Shown here piece after piece: positions 26,507-30,406 of a stretch of DNA of 30,460 nt. How positions within the stretch are numbered: the first letter of the stretch is position 1; each line of letters begins with the position of its first letter. The notes under the pieces are model-generated. The model made no database searches. It saw only the letters and a list, made by a program, of their open reading frames with translations, and was not told the origin of the DNA. Where the stretch lies: positions 2,694,096 to 2,724,555 of the forward strand of contig BFEA01000169.1 in the NCBI GenBank assembly GCA_003427395.1. Direction: 5' to 3'. This DNA is from Chara braunii. Lineage: Eukaryota > Streptophyta > Charophyceae > Charales > Characeae. A program made the position numbers and the translations under genes.

Positions 26507-27725
26507 CCTAATCGCCCCCGTCTCCTGTTTTTTCCCTACGCCTCTTTCCCTCCCCCTAAACAACCACCATCATGCCGATACACGAACACTCATTCGCTTC
26601 CTTTCATTTGCCTCAGCGCATCCTCACCACGCGCACGCGCACACGCACCTCCGCTCCGAAGACGGGTTAACAGGACGATACGGATGTTCCACGCTACGAT
26701 GCGCTTATCTCAGTTGCACTACGATGCGCATATCTCAGCTACGATGCGCTTATGTCAGTTGACACTACGATGCGCTTATCTACGTCGAAACTAGGGTGCA
26801 GAAAACCATTTGACGAGACGGATGTTCCCCGCTACGATGCGCGCTTATATGACGATGCGGATATTCCACCCGTGCTGCTTGCTGAAGCCCAGAATCAGAA
26901 ACACAAATGGAGGAAAGAAGGTCAAAAGGAGACAAACCATAGAACAGAAAGGAACACAAGGAGATGAAACCGGCGGGGTTAGGAAGATAAGGCAAACAAG
27001 GGGGAGCAGAGATACCGGCATGAAAGAGAATGAAGAGGAAACGACAATTACACTATTAAAAAAAAAAAAAAAGGAGGACAAAAATGACTAAAAGAGGCGA
27101 AGACGACAGCGAAATAGCGCTACAAACAAACGATACGCAGATAGCCAAGAAAAGAATAGAAAAGAGAAGTGATAAGGAGAGGGAAAATGTCTTCCTATTC
27201 ACACACATTTCTGCAGGACTGACGTACCGTGAGGAGAGAGCGGACAGAAGATTGGACATGAGAATTTTTCCGTCTTGCAAGACGGGCAAGGTGGACGAGG
27301 GAGGGTCAGGAAACGCGACGGCAAAAGGAAGAACGGTAGCCAAGGGAAATCCCGTAAGCAGGAAGGAAGGAGAGAACAGCGAGAGATGTCACAACTTCGA
27401 CAACAAATAACGAGTCGGAGAGTTCATAGAGCAGAGGGAAGGACGAGGACAGGAGAAGGGGGATAAACAAAAAAAAAAAAGGGCGAGAAAAAAAGAGCGA
27501 GAAAAAGAAGGGCGAGAAAAAGAAGGGCGAGAAAAAAAAGGGCGGGAAAAAGGGCGGGAAAGAGGGTTACGGACCAAGAATGAGCGAGGAGAGGGGACAG
27601 AACAAACCAAACACGATGACGAGAGAAAGCAAAGGCGGGAAAAGTGGGGGAGGACGGGGTATATTCACAAGAATAAAATTACTTACTGGGGACGTCGTAG
27701 CAAGGCCGGTCACGCGCCAAAACAT
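7..27725 (-). CDS. SAPS-domain PP6/SIT4 phosphatase regulatory subunit, 16 exons, 3' end outside window
   Basis: This is the span of a spliced minus-strand gene. Exons in order are 27687-27725, 26107-26210, 17064-17150, 15663-15738, 12184-12258, 11772-11825, 10705-10764, 9993-10055, 9307-9360, 6798-6889, 5259-5464, 4457-4554, 2346-2449, 1144-1309, 368-496 and 7-89. They total 1490 bases (496 codons plus two bases) with no internal stop, and every intron is GT-AG. The product aligns collinearly, from memory of the family, with plant SIT4 phosphatase-associated proteins from the initial MFWR to the WACG region. Family members are regulatory subunits of PP6-type serine/threonine phosphatases; in Arabidopsis the SAL proteins work with the FyPP catalytic subunits in auxin-transporter and ABA signalling. 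The family is usually about 750-850 residues, so about 300 C-terminal residues, including the acidic DYDVAALANNLSQAF-type region, should lie beyond the left edge. The boundaries come from frame and homology and have not been tested against transcripts. Confidence 0.93.
90..1143 (-). other. Introns 15 (90-367) and 14 (497-1143) with exon 15 between
   Basis: Both introns are unique-looking sequence with no repeat, RNA gene or additional coding block that I can support. Short reading frames here have no recognisable motif. Confidence 0.7.
368..496 (-). CDS. SAPS gene exon 15 (residues 427-469)
   Basis: After a GTGTACAG acceptor the exon encodes a basic, proline-rich lead and then RVGNIGHITKICNKLVQ, a hallmark of the family (R-I-GN(I/V)GHITRI-x-NKL-x-QL), followed by SNSKVDAYLK. 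The donor is GTACGT, phase 0. Confidence 0.94.
1144..1309 (-). CDS. SAPS gene exon 14 (residues 372-426)
   Basis: The exon starts FPYNNLLHHQVE and continues through LIDNLMRDCDLVTRVLD, matching family YPYNNFLHHHVE-x-I...LI-x-H-x-L-x-(D/E)CNL(V/I)G-x-IL. It ends at a low-similarity acidic and proline stretch, donor GTCAGT, phase 0. The acceptor is GGCACAG. Confidence 0.92.
1310..2345 (-). other. Intron 13
   Basis: Mostly unremarkable intronic sequence. It contains a diverged 49-bp tandem duplication (1959-2056). A phrase near 1465-1485 (GCACCAAGCT, then TGCCAAAG) recurs near 6322-6341 in intron 10, suggesting remnants of a dispersed repeat. Confidence 0.7.
1959..2056. repeat. Diverged 49-bp tandem duplication
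   Basis: Two adjacent units share the core TAGTTTTGCA followed by CAAGCCCTT. The second starts at 2008 and differs at several places, so it is an older local duplication within intron 13. Confidence 0.65.
2346..2449 (-). CDS. SAPS gene exon 13 (residues 337-370 plus two bases)
   Basis: The exon encodes IVEFISILLQTGSE, then ELIRLGAIQ and LKLFF, matching family KIVEFISVLL-x-x-GSEAAEKELIRLGAI...LDLFFEYP. The acceptor is GCTTTTCAG. The donor GTACGT lies inside the Gln codon, so CA plus the first A of exon 14 gives Gln371. Confidence 0.94.
2450..4456 (-). other. Intron 12
   Basis: The 2.0 kb intron holds the GC-rich, A-tract-linked 60-bp repeat (3321-3440). A GC-rich segment around 3690-3860, with TTCGTACCC and TGGTGGTCAAGG on the minus strand, vaguely resembles tRNA-derived SINE promoter boxes. 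No coding block was found. Confidence 0.65.
3321..3440 (-). repeat. Two 60-bp units with palindromic GC core and A-tract, tail-like
   Basis: Exact 60-bp periodicity: each unit carries GGCCCGGCCGGGCAAGTGGC, then CCCGGGC and CTCTGGTAGCCT, preceded by a run of T. A single base differs in the GC cores. On the minus strand every unit is a GC-rich core followed by an A-rich tract, and a third A-tract precedes at 3441-3457. This resembles a retroposon 3' end with multiplied tail units, but no element body was recognised. Confidence 0.7.
4457..4554 (-). CDS. SAPS gene exon 12 (residues 305-336)
   Basis: After a TTGTGCAG acceptor the exon reads DLLALLDITGDETVLP and TTYGQLKPPLGIHRLK, matching family DLL-x-LL-x-x-S...LTTYG-x-L-x-PPLGKHRLK. 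The donor GTGTGT is in phase 0, consistent with exon 13 beginning at IVEF. Confidence 0.94.
4786..4841. repeat. Three copies of a 19-bp tandem repeat
   Basis: The unit CGTCGATAGAAGCGA starts at 4786, 4805 and 4824, separated by GAAT and GAAG. The strict 19-bp period marks recent expansion inside intron 11. Confidence 0.9.
5114..5235. repeat. 34-bp inverted repeat (fold-back hairpin), 54-nt loop
   Basis: The left arm 5114-5147 and right arm 5202-5235 are reverse complements at 31 of 34 positions. The shared arm begins GGGCCTCACTGCACTACTCT. On the transcribed minus strand the first arm starts 23 nt after the exon 11 donor. The dimensions resemble a short plant miRNA-type foldback, but no evidence of processing can be read from DNA. 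Confidence 0.85.
5259..5464 (-). CDS. SAPS gene exon 11 (residues 236-303)
   Basis: This is the longest exon. It includes LVGKLFKYVLED, NSLSVCITLLDPKR and DEVDGMLQSL, equivalent to family (F/T)GRL-x-x-H-x-LEDSRPKSVLV-x-SLSVCISLLDPKR...ETV-x-GML-x-SLGDL. The TTAG/GTCAGC donor leaves one base (G) that exon 12 completes as Gly304. The open frame continues into the intron as QLCLIVKGPHCTT, but that continuation loses family similarity and is treated as intronic. Confidence 0.93.
5465..6797 (-). other. Intron 10
   Basis: No coding block was found. A degenerate phrase AGGTGGCAT(A/T)(A/T)CATACT occurs at about 6049 and 6150, with a weaker match near 6243, so a decayed local repeat may be present. 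The remainder is featureless. Confidence 0.6.
6798..6889 (-). CDS. SAPS gene exon 10 (residues 205-234 plus two bases)
   Basis: The exon reads YS and then ADVHANAAEVLSAVAR, matching the invariant family block EVHANAAEIL-x-x-VTR, followed by TPSVLSSQLASS. It ends with AG before GTATGT, and the first base of exon 11 completes Arg235. The acceptor is CGGCAG. Confidence 0.94.
7770..8070. repeat. C/A-rich low-complexity region
   Basis: About 300 bases almost without T or G runs, with irregular CCCACA, CCCACC and (CA)n words. It generates proline/histidine/threonine-rich frames on one strand and glycine/cysteine/valine-rich frames on the other. Confidence 0.85.
8217..8280. repeat. TCC/TAC trinucleotide microsatellite
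   Basis: A run of TCC units passes into TAC units and then interrupted TCC units. It is intronic. Confidence 0.9.
9307..9360 (-). CDS. SAPS gene exon 9 (residues 187-204)
   Basis: The exon encodes WLVDTDILEMIIDKLSPQ, matching family QW(L/I)-x-DTDVLEMIVDK. The acceptor is ATGCAG. The donor reads GTTGGT, the weakest in the gene. The acceptor and the first ten exon bases are copied upstream by a 164-bp tandem duplication. Confidence 0.92.
9351..9678. repeat. 164-bp tandem duplication spanning exon 9 acceptor
   Basis: Units 9351-9514 and 9515-9678 are almost identical, with scattered substitutions and a small difference near 9490/9655. Each includes the exon 9 splice acceptor with the first ten exon bases (codons for WLV and one base), plus 150 bases of upstream intron. 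The outer copy leads into a frame that loses family similarity, so the copy beside exon 9 is the one expected to be used. Confidence 0.93.
9361..9992 (-). other. Intron 8
   Basis: About half of this intron is the 164-bp tandem duplication. The remainder (9679-9992) shows nothing recognisable. Confidence 0.75.
9993..10055 (-). CDS. SAPS gene exon 8 (residues 166-186)
   Basis: The exon starts VLMRLVGADEQI, matching family VL-x-RL(V/I)GADEH, and ends in the less conserved LMFHPNSIQ that leads to the WL(D/E)DTD motif. Acceptor GAACAG, donor GTGAGT, phase 0 at both ends. Confidence 0.93.
10056..10704 (-). other. Intron 7
   Basis: It contains the 189-bp SINE with target-site duplications (10476-10688). 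The rest is unremarkable. Confidence 0.85.
10488..10676 (-). mobile_element. tRNA-derived SINE with 12-bp target-site duplication
   Basis: On the minus strand the element starts with a tRNA-like head carrying an A box, TAGCCCAGTTGG (10653-10664), and a B box, GTTCAAATCC (10611-10620). It continues for about 120 bases and ends in an A-rich tail of the form GAGAAAAAAACAAAAC. The flanks are identical direct repeats, TCTCCAGCATTT on the plus strand, at 10476-10487 and 10677-10688. The head does not fold as a full tRNA because the acceptor ends do not pair, so this is a SINE rather than a tRNA gene. It lies in the same orientation as the host gene. Confidence 0.9.
10705..10764 (-). CDS. SAPS gene exon 7 (residues 146-165)
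   Basis: The exon begins AHQDLL and continues KKLVDLIGITSIME, the most conserved block of the SAPS family (QLVDLIGITSIMEVL). Acceptor GTTTAG, donor GTGAGT, phase 0 at both ends. A SINE sits 17 bp downstream of the exon in the intron. Confidence 0.95.
10765..11771 (-). other. Intron 6
   Basis: No repeat or coding block that I can support. The 121-codon frame at 11344-11709 on the plus strand has no recognisable motif. Confidence 0.65.
11772..11825 (-). CDS. SAPS gene exon 6 (residues 128-145)
   Basis: The exon encodes VVICLLVRRTDEVMTYLQ, equivalent to the family VVICLL-x-RKT...M-x-(F/Y)(I/V) stretch that follows LLAGYFSK. Acceptor TTTTGCAG, donor GTGTGT, phase 0 at both ends. Confidence 0.92.
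11826..12183 (-). other. Intron 5
   Basis: A short intron, 358 bases, with no distinctive content. Confidence 0.75.
12184..12258 (-). CDS. SAPS gene exon 5 (residues 103-127)
   Basis: After a TCTGCAG acceptor the exon encodes LMG and then LLFSFVEADRPHGPLLAGYF, ending SK. This matches the highly conserved family block LLFSF(L/V)E...LLAGYFSK. Phase 0 at both ends; donor GTGAGC. Confidence 0.94.
12478..12640. repeat. Diverged ~106-bp tandem repeat
   Basis: CA(C/T)AATTCAGCAGCAG starts at 12478 and 12584. It is followed in both copies by ACATCA(A/C)C and CTCA(A/G)AATCTTATGGG, with substitutions between. This is an older duplication than the neighbouring ones. Confidence 0.75.
12738..12923. mobile_element. 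MITE-like element with TTAA flanks and terminal inverted repeats
   Basis: TTAA at 12738-12741 and 12920-12923 bracket a 178-bp interior. Its ends are inverted repeats: left AGCACCAGTACACGGGC and right (reverse complement) ACCACTAGTACACGGCC, matching at 14 of 17 positions. TTAA duplications are typical of piggyBac-type insertions. The interior has no transposase coding, so at most this is a non-autonomous copy; the family assignment is inference. Confidence 0.6.
14681..14766. repeat. Recent 43-bp tandem duplication
   Basis: Two essentially identical units start ACTTCTAGAGCTGCTACTGT at 14681 and 14724. Each includes a CCCCCAAAATAGAACGCC phrase resembling the ends of the palindromic element at 24175-24284. 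Confidence 0.92.
15190..15209. other. Assembly gap (20 N)
   Basis: A run of 20 undetermined bases, probably a placeholder gap. It lies in intron 4, so it does not affect the coding reconstruction. Confidence 0.97.
15319..15432. repeat. Recent 57-bp tandem duplication
   Basis: Two identical units begin AAGGCAGTAGTAATCCGGAC at 15321 and 15378 and run to AAAGATCACA. The perfect copies suggest a young event or an assembly overlap close to the N gap. Confidence 0.92.
15663..15738 (-). CDS. SAPS gene exon 4 (residues 78-102)
   Basis: After an ATTTCAG acceptor the exon reads YPFVSCEVFTCEIDSVF and then NTLLEDDE, matching the plant motif FPFIACEIFTCEID-x-I-x-x-TLVEDEE. It ends in phase 0 at GTGAGT. 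It was found by searching the intron for the segment expected between exons 3 and 5. Confidence 0.92.
15739..17063 (-). other. Intron 3
   Basis: 1.3 kb with no repeat, element or coding block that I recognise. Confidence 0.7.
17064..17150 (-). CDS. SAPS gene exon 3 (residues 49-76 with split codons 48 and 77)
   Basis: The first C completes Phe48. The exon then reads LRAKPQVLQLLRYVVEEP, followed by an acidic segment ending EKRVF, equivalent to the family FLR-x-R-x-QVEQLLRYIVEEPPEDAEKKR-x-FK. The acceptor is TTTCTCAG and the donor GTAAGT. The two terminal A bases are completed by the first G of exon 4 to give Lys77. The 9 kb intron 2 precedes it. Confidence 0.92.
18750..18831. repeat. Compound (CT)n-(CTAT)n-(GT)n microsatellite
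   Basis: CT units, then CTAT units, then GT units with one TCTG interruption. Confidence 0.97.
19191..19347. repeat. 79-bp tandem duplication
   Basis: Two units begin ACGACATAAAACAAGTATGA at 19191 and 19270 and differ by a few substitutions and a small deletion. Confidence 0.92.
19893..19914. repeat. (CT)n microsatellite
   Basis: Short uninterrupted TC repeat followed by TTGCACGCGCG. Confidence 0.95.
20595..20940. repeat. 175-bp tandem duplication
   Basis: Two units carry AAATGCTTTCC at 20598 and 20773, then GAGAAACCGGCCGAACAATA and later CTAGACGTCGCGGGATTCAC. The second lacks a short AGAGTCAAAA segment, and A-tract lengths differ. Confidence 0.93.
21183..22060. repeat. Two ~500-bp diverged tandem units, plus partial third
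   Basis: Shared landmarks are CCTCTTGCGTACAAGGCC (21400) with CCTCTTACGTACAAGGCC (21889), then CCACGTGGATG, CCCCGTGTGTCA and GCAGCCAAAAGGCAAAGAGG. A phrase GGGAAATGAAA..ATGTGTCATTCCCAGTC is found at 21682-21714 and again at 22670-22699. The RING-like insertion lies between the second unit and that partial third copy. Confidence 0.85.
22087..22159 (-). repeat. Poly(T) tract (poly(A) on the minus strand), with ambiguous bases
   Basis: About 70 T on the plus strand with scattered N. On the minus strand it is an A tract directly following the RING-like coding fragment, as expected of a retroposed transcript. Confidence 0.85.
22165..22632 (-). pseudogene. Frameshifted double RING-like zinc-finger fragment, probable retrocopy
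   Basis: From a start codon at 22632 a 116-codon frame encodes a Cys/His-rich module, CDACRDRDAVRLGCGMHHLC, a His-rich linker and CPYC. A second module follows, beginning C-x4-CDERPAVFLTCGQHVLC. The frame stops at 22282-22284, but the next frame continues the second module, ending HPHRSCPICR just before the poly(A). The two modules share C-x2-4-C-x9-C-x2-H-x2-C...CP-x-C spacing, so they look like tandem RING-type fingers, a fold used by E3 ubiquitin ligases. A one-base change in a run of four T would explain the break. The intronless coding sequence, 3' A tract and flanking CATCCCACAG repeats (22066-22075 and 22641-22650) point to retroposition. Family and donor gene are unknown. Confidence 0.6.
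23116..23166. repeat. Poly(C) tract
   Basis: About 51 consecutive C. This length is unusual for a nuclear genome and may be partly a sequencing or assembly effect. Confidence 0.93.
23817..23900. repeat. (CT)n-(CA)n compound microsatellite
   Basis: About 64 bases of CT followed by 20 bases of CA. All overlapping reading frames are simple serine/leucine or arginine/glutamate repeats. Confidence 0.97.
24175..24284. mobile_element. MITE-like palindrome with ~31-bp terminal inverted repeats
   Basis: The left arm at 24175 (CTACCGTCTTCCCCCGAACA, then TAACGCACCC) and the right arm ending at 24284 match as inverted repeats with about four mismatches. They are separated by roughly 45 bases, and the 110-bp unit has no coding capacity. 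Target-site duplications are not clear. The motif ATAACGC(A/C)CC also appears near 14700-14850, hinting at a family. Confidence 0.65.
25358..25428. repeat. GC-rich imperfect hairpin
   Basis: ATGTCGGGAGGC (25358-25369) pairs with GCCTCCTGACAT (25417-25428) with one mismatch, and GCCGCCGAT (25385-25393) pairs with ATCGACGGC (25401-25409) with one mismatch. This makes a two-tier stem in intron 2. Confidence 0.7.
25530..26600. repeat. Duplicated block, copy A (contains working exon 2)
   Basis: The block matches 29545-30460 over about 0.9 kb, with landmarks CATGTCAACAAACCTA, CACTATTCACACCGCACAAC-type text and a terminal CT microsatellite (26440-26503). It also matches 28955-29480 over its exon-side half. 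It includes exon 2 at 26107-26210. Confidence 0.9.
26107..26210 (-). CDS. SAPS gene exon 2 (residues 14-47 plus two bases)
   Basis: The exon starts in phase 0 after a GCACAG acceptor with VDIILDRDSYTLEELLDEDD and continues LIQECKALSTRLLT. This matches the family's VETILDK-x-FTLE-x-LLDE-x-x-IIQECKALN-x-RL block. It ends with TT before GTAAGT, and the first base of exon 3 completes a Phe codon. Two further copies of this exon lie at 29000-29104 and 30101-30196, but only this one joins exon 3 in frame. Confidence 0.9.
26690..26850. repeat. Irregular CTACGATGCGC-TTAT repeat cluster
   Basis: CTACGATGCGC(T/A)TAT or close variants occur five times (near 26694, 26720, 26740, 26766 and 26832), several followed by (C/G)TCAG. 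GACGGATGTTCC or ACGGATGTTCC also repeats at 26675 and 26818. Confidence 0.85.
27468..27566. repeat. Purine-rich (AAAAAGGGCGAG)n minisatellite
   Basis: Irregular 12-16 bp units of A-runs with GGGCGAG or GGGCGGG. On the gene strand these read TTTCTCGCCC and TTTCCCGCCC. Confidence 0.88.
27542..27642 (-). promoter_or_regulatory. Three E2F-consensus motifs in first intron
   Basis: TTTCCCGC on the minus strand lies at 27542-27549, 27554-27561 and 27635-27642, within about 145 bases after the exon 1 donor. E2F factors recognise TTTSSCGC. Two of the sites are part of a simple repeat, so occurrence by repeat structure is a real alternative. Confidence 0.35.
27687..27725 (-). CDS. SAPS gene exon 1 (start codon, residues 1-13)
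   Basis: The exon encodes MFWRVTGLATTSP, which matches the conserved MFWR-x-GL-x-T-x-SP amino terminus of plant SAPS proteins. The start codon at 27725 has an A at -3. The exon ends in phase 0 at a consensus donor GTAAGT (27686-27681). The match between this short exon and the family start is the reason for placing the gene's beginning here rather than outside the window. Confidence 0.88.
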
Positions 27726-27930
27726 TTTTCCTCCCGCCGAGACCGACCTTTACAAATGGGTCGACCGACCGCTCAGCGTTCTTCCTCCGCTCGTCCTGAC
27801 CTCTTACGGCTGTCTCGAGGTGCATGAGCAGCAAATCACCTACCCTTCACGTATACCCAACCCTACTGGAGGGCGCTTGTTCACCTCGTCCGCCCTCCCT
27901 CCCACCCCCCTTCTGAAATCCGCCTCTTCC

Positions 27931-27937
27931 TAATATA
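27931..27937 (-). promoter_or_regulatory. Candidate TATA element
   Basis: TATATTA on the minus strand, about 206 bases upstream of the start codon, would give a 5' leader of about 180 bases. It is the only TATA-like word close to the start, but it has no support beyond its sequence. Confidence 0.25.
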
Positions 27938-28497
27938 CCCTAATAAAAACGATACGCCGACTCTTTCGCGACGCCTACGTGTATCCAATCCACCACCCTG
28001 CCTCTTCCCTTCCCACCGATTTCAGCATTCCCCGAGCCCGCCAAGCCGGCTACCCACCCACTCATCCCCCACCCCACCCCCCCACGTGGCGATTCTCGCC
28101 GTCCTATGATGCTTTCAAAAATCTCCACCTTTCACTTCCCACAATTTCACCTGCGCCTCCGCCTTTCGTTGCCAGGTATGGGAGACCTCGCTCCCTCAGC
28201 TCATTAGCTGCCCCCCTCCTTCCACGACGAGTAAAGGGTTTGCACTCCGCACTACCCCGACCGCTACGTCGTCCCCCCCTCCCACACAATCAAAGCAATC
28301 TGACCCTCCTCCGTCCTTGCCTCCACCAACTCCAACCTCCCAGAAGACGCCCACGACGACTCCCCACCGACCCCCCCCCCCCCCCCCGCCACGTCCACTC
28401 GGGGTACGGAAGCCGTCCCTCTTCAGTTTCAATCTCCACCTTTCATTTTTCGCAAATTCATTTGTGCACACCTTGCCGTCCAGAATCCGACTGCTTT

Positions 28498-28570
28498 CCA
28501 ACGTGAGTGCGACCACGTTTTCTGCAAATTATATTCTCGCCAAACGTGAGTGCGACCACGTTTTCTGCAA
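28498..28570. promoter_or_regulatory. Duplicated palindromic AACGTG-N8-CACGTT site
   Basis: The palindrome AACGTG, eight bases AGTGCGAC, CACGTT occurs at 28500-28519 and 28543-28562 inside a 43-bp tandem repeat, 775-840 bases upstream of the start codon. The ACGT cores resemble sites for dimeric bZIP or bHLH factors. The function is inferred only from symmetry. Confidence 0.45.
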
Positions 28571-28954
28571 TTCCCCGCCAACGATGAGTCCGACAGAACC
28601 TGTGGAACCGGGTTCGGACAACTATGAGAACGTGTATCGGAGCGCAAAGGCGAAGATAACAAAACAGAAACATACTACAAAAAACATATATCATAGAAAA
28701 AAAAAGAAAATAATCACATATACAATAGAAAAGAAAAGAAAAGAATCACAAAACTGGGTGTTCTGACAAATTACCGAAGGCATCATGCGAGAACTGAGAA
28801 GGGAGAAAACCTGGGCGTCCCCCCCCACAATATGAAAGGACGGAAAGGACTGTACATAACGACAGCTAATGAGGGTAATTATGACAATATATAATATCAT
28901 ATATATGATATAACACAATAAGAAAGAAACTTACAGACGACGCGTTTTTCTAAA

Positions 28955-29480
28955 ATAAGACCGGTAAATGGAGGTGGCTCGCTTTGCAATCGTACTTACA
29001 AGGAGAGCTAATGCGTGCTTAAAGCTTTGAACCCTTGGATACTTGCATCTCTGTCAGGCAACTCCTCCAATGAGAAAAGAGTCCCTGTCAAGGATAATGT
29101 CCACCTGCATGCATAACCAGCAACAAAGAGTCGACACCGAGTTCAACAAAAAGGCCTTACCACAATCACATACCATTTCTCCGCCTGGCCCAAGGTCTCT
29201 TTCCCCCCTCCGCCCTATTGCCGCTCCAAAAAACTGAAACTTTAACTGCCAGATGTCACTCCCGACAGAGGCATTCTCGGTCAAAAAACAAAGAACCAAC
29301 ATAATCAAGTGTCAATTCGCCCCAGCACCTCTCTCTCTCTCTCTCTCTCTCTCGCCATCCCCTCTGCTCCCTCTTTTCTCTCCGCCTCTTCCTCACTCTT
29401 TCCCCTCCATGCTCCCGCCCCTAAACAAGCGCCATCATCATTCTCCTATGCAAACACTCGACGTCCCCCTCTTCCTTTCG
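28955..29480. repeat. Duplicated block, copy B (with damaged exon 2 copy)
   Basis: The block matches copies A and C from GGAGGTGGC through the exon, the adjacent CCTGGTCC-like region and a CT microsatellite (29329-29352). Beyond the microsatellite it still matches copy A (CCCTAAACAA, then CCATCAT). It is the most diverged of the three. Confidence 0.8.
29000..29104 (-). pseudogene. Exon 2 copy B, disrupted
   Basis: Acceptor TGCAG, donor GTAAGT and the opening VDIILDRDS are kept. An indel then shifts the frame to a TGA after 16 codons, and the segment equivalent to LDEDDLIQE is scrambled. It lies upstream of the start codon exon, so it is not part of the reconstructed transcript. Confidence 0.88.
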
Positions 29481-29544
29481 GGCGTCCTTGCGTCCTCAGC
29501 CCCGGGCACATGCACTCCGGTTACTAAGTCTTCTTGAAAAGCGG

Positions 29545-30406
29545 ACCGGCCATCTCCGGGAAAGGAGCTCGAGAAACCAGGCAGGGCTAGGAGACGAAGG
29601 GTGACCATGTCAACAAACCTACGGAGAAAGAAAGCTAACACAGCGAGCAGAACACCTACTATGACAGTCCCGTGCTTTGCATGAATGATTGAAATCGACC
29701 TCACTCGGTGAAACTGGCAAATACGACGGACATGAAATATGTACCTACCGGTTATCTGTTCAAGTCCGATAGAAAAATCGAGTAGAATGCCATCTAAAAC
29801 GAGACATTCGTTAGGACCCCCTTCCTCGTTCGTGAGGTATTTGCGTCACCGCGACCCGCACTTATAGAACCGTAGATGGACGTGCGAATTCACAAATTAA
29901 AACACCAGCACAGTCATATGAATAGACTTCTCGAGGAAGGTATGGTTAATACACTATTCACACCGCACAACAAGCGAGCACAGGCATAATAATTATATAA
30001 TAGAAGGGGACAGGCAGAGGCAACAAGAATAACACACAGGCTGAGGCAAGCACGAAAAATCAGCAAGGAAAATGGAGGCCGCGTTTGCTGTCGTACTTAC
30101 AAGGTGGGAGCTCAAAGCTTTGCACTCCTCTATGAGATCATCTTCATCGAGCACCTCCTCCAGTGCGAGAGAATCCCTGTCGAGGATAATGTCCACCTGT
30201 GCATACACCACCACCAACAAGGAGACGACGCCGATTTCAACAATATGCCTTCCACACTTTCACCCACCATCTATCTCTCCCCCTGGTCCAACGTCTCTTC
30301 TCTTGCTCTCCACCAAAAAACCCGAATCGTTAGCAACAAGATCTCTCTCCCGATAGCGGCGAGAAAACAAAGAACCACCATAATCGACTTCCATACCCAG
30401 CCCAGA

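Larger units (their letters stand above)
26211..27686 (-). other. Intron 1
   Basis: 1.5 kb with a CT microsatellite near exon 2, a CTACGATGCGC repeat cluster (26690-26850), a purine-rich AAAGGGCGAG repeat (27468-27566) and three E2F-like motifs near exon 1. No coding block was found. Confidence 0.85.
27726..28960 (-). other. 5' flank of the SAPS gene
   Basis: C-rich DNA (about 27990-28400, including a poly(C) run near 28371-28387) followed by A-rich DNA (28670-28760). It includes a TATA-like site and a duplicated palindromic motif. Proline-rich reading frames on the plus strand here are low-complexity and not supported as genes. Confidence 0.6.

Noticed and set aside
27979-28766. Proline-rich plus-strand frames of 149-175 codons
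   Set aside because: C-rich low-complexity DNA in the 5' flank. The frames show no motif, and their bias follows base composition.
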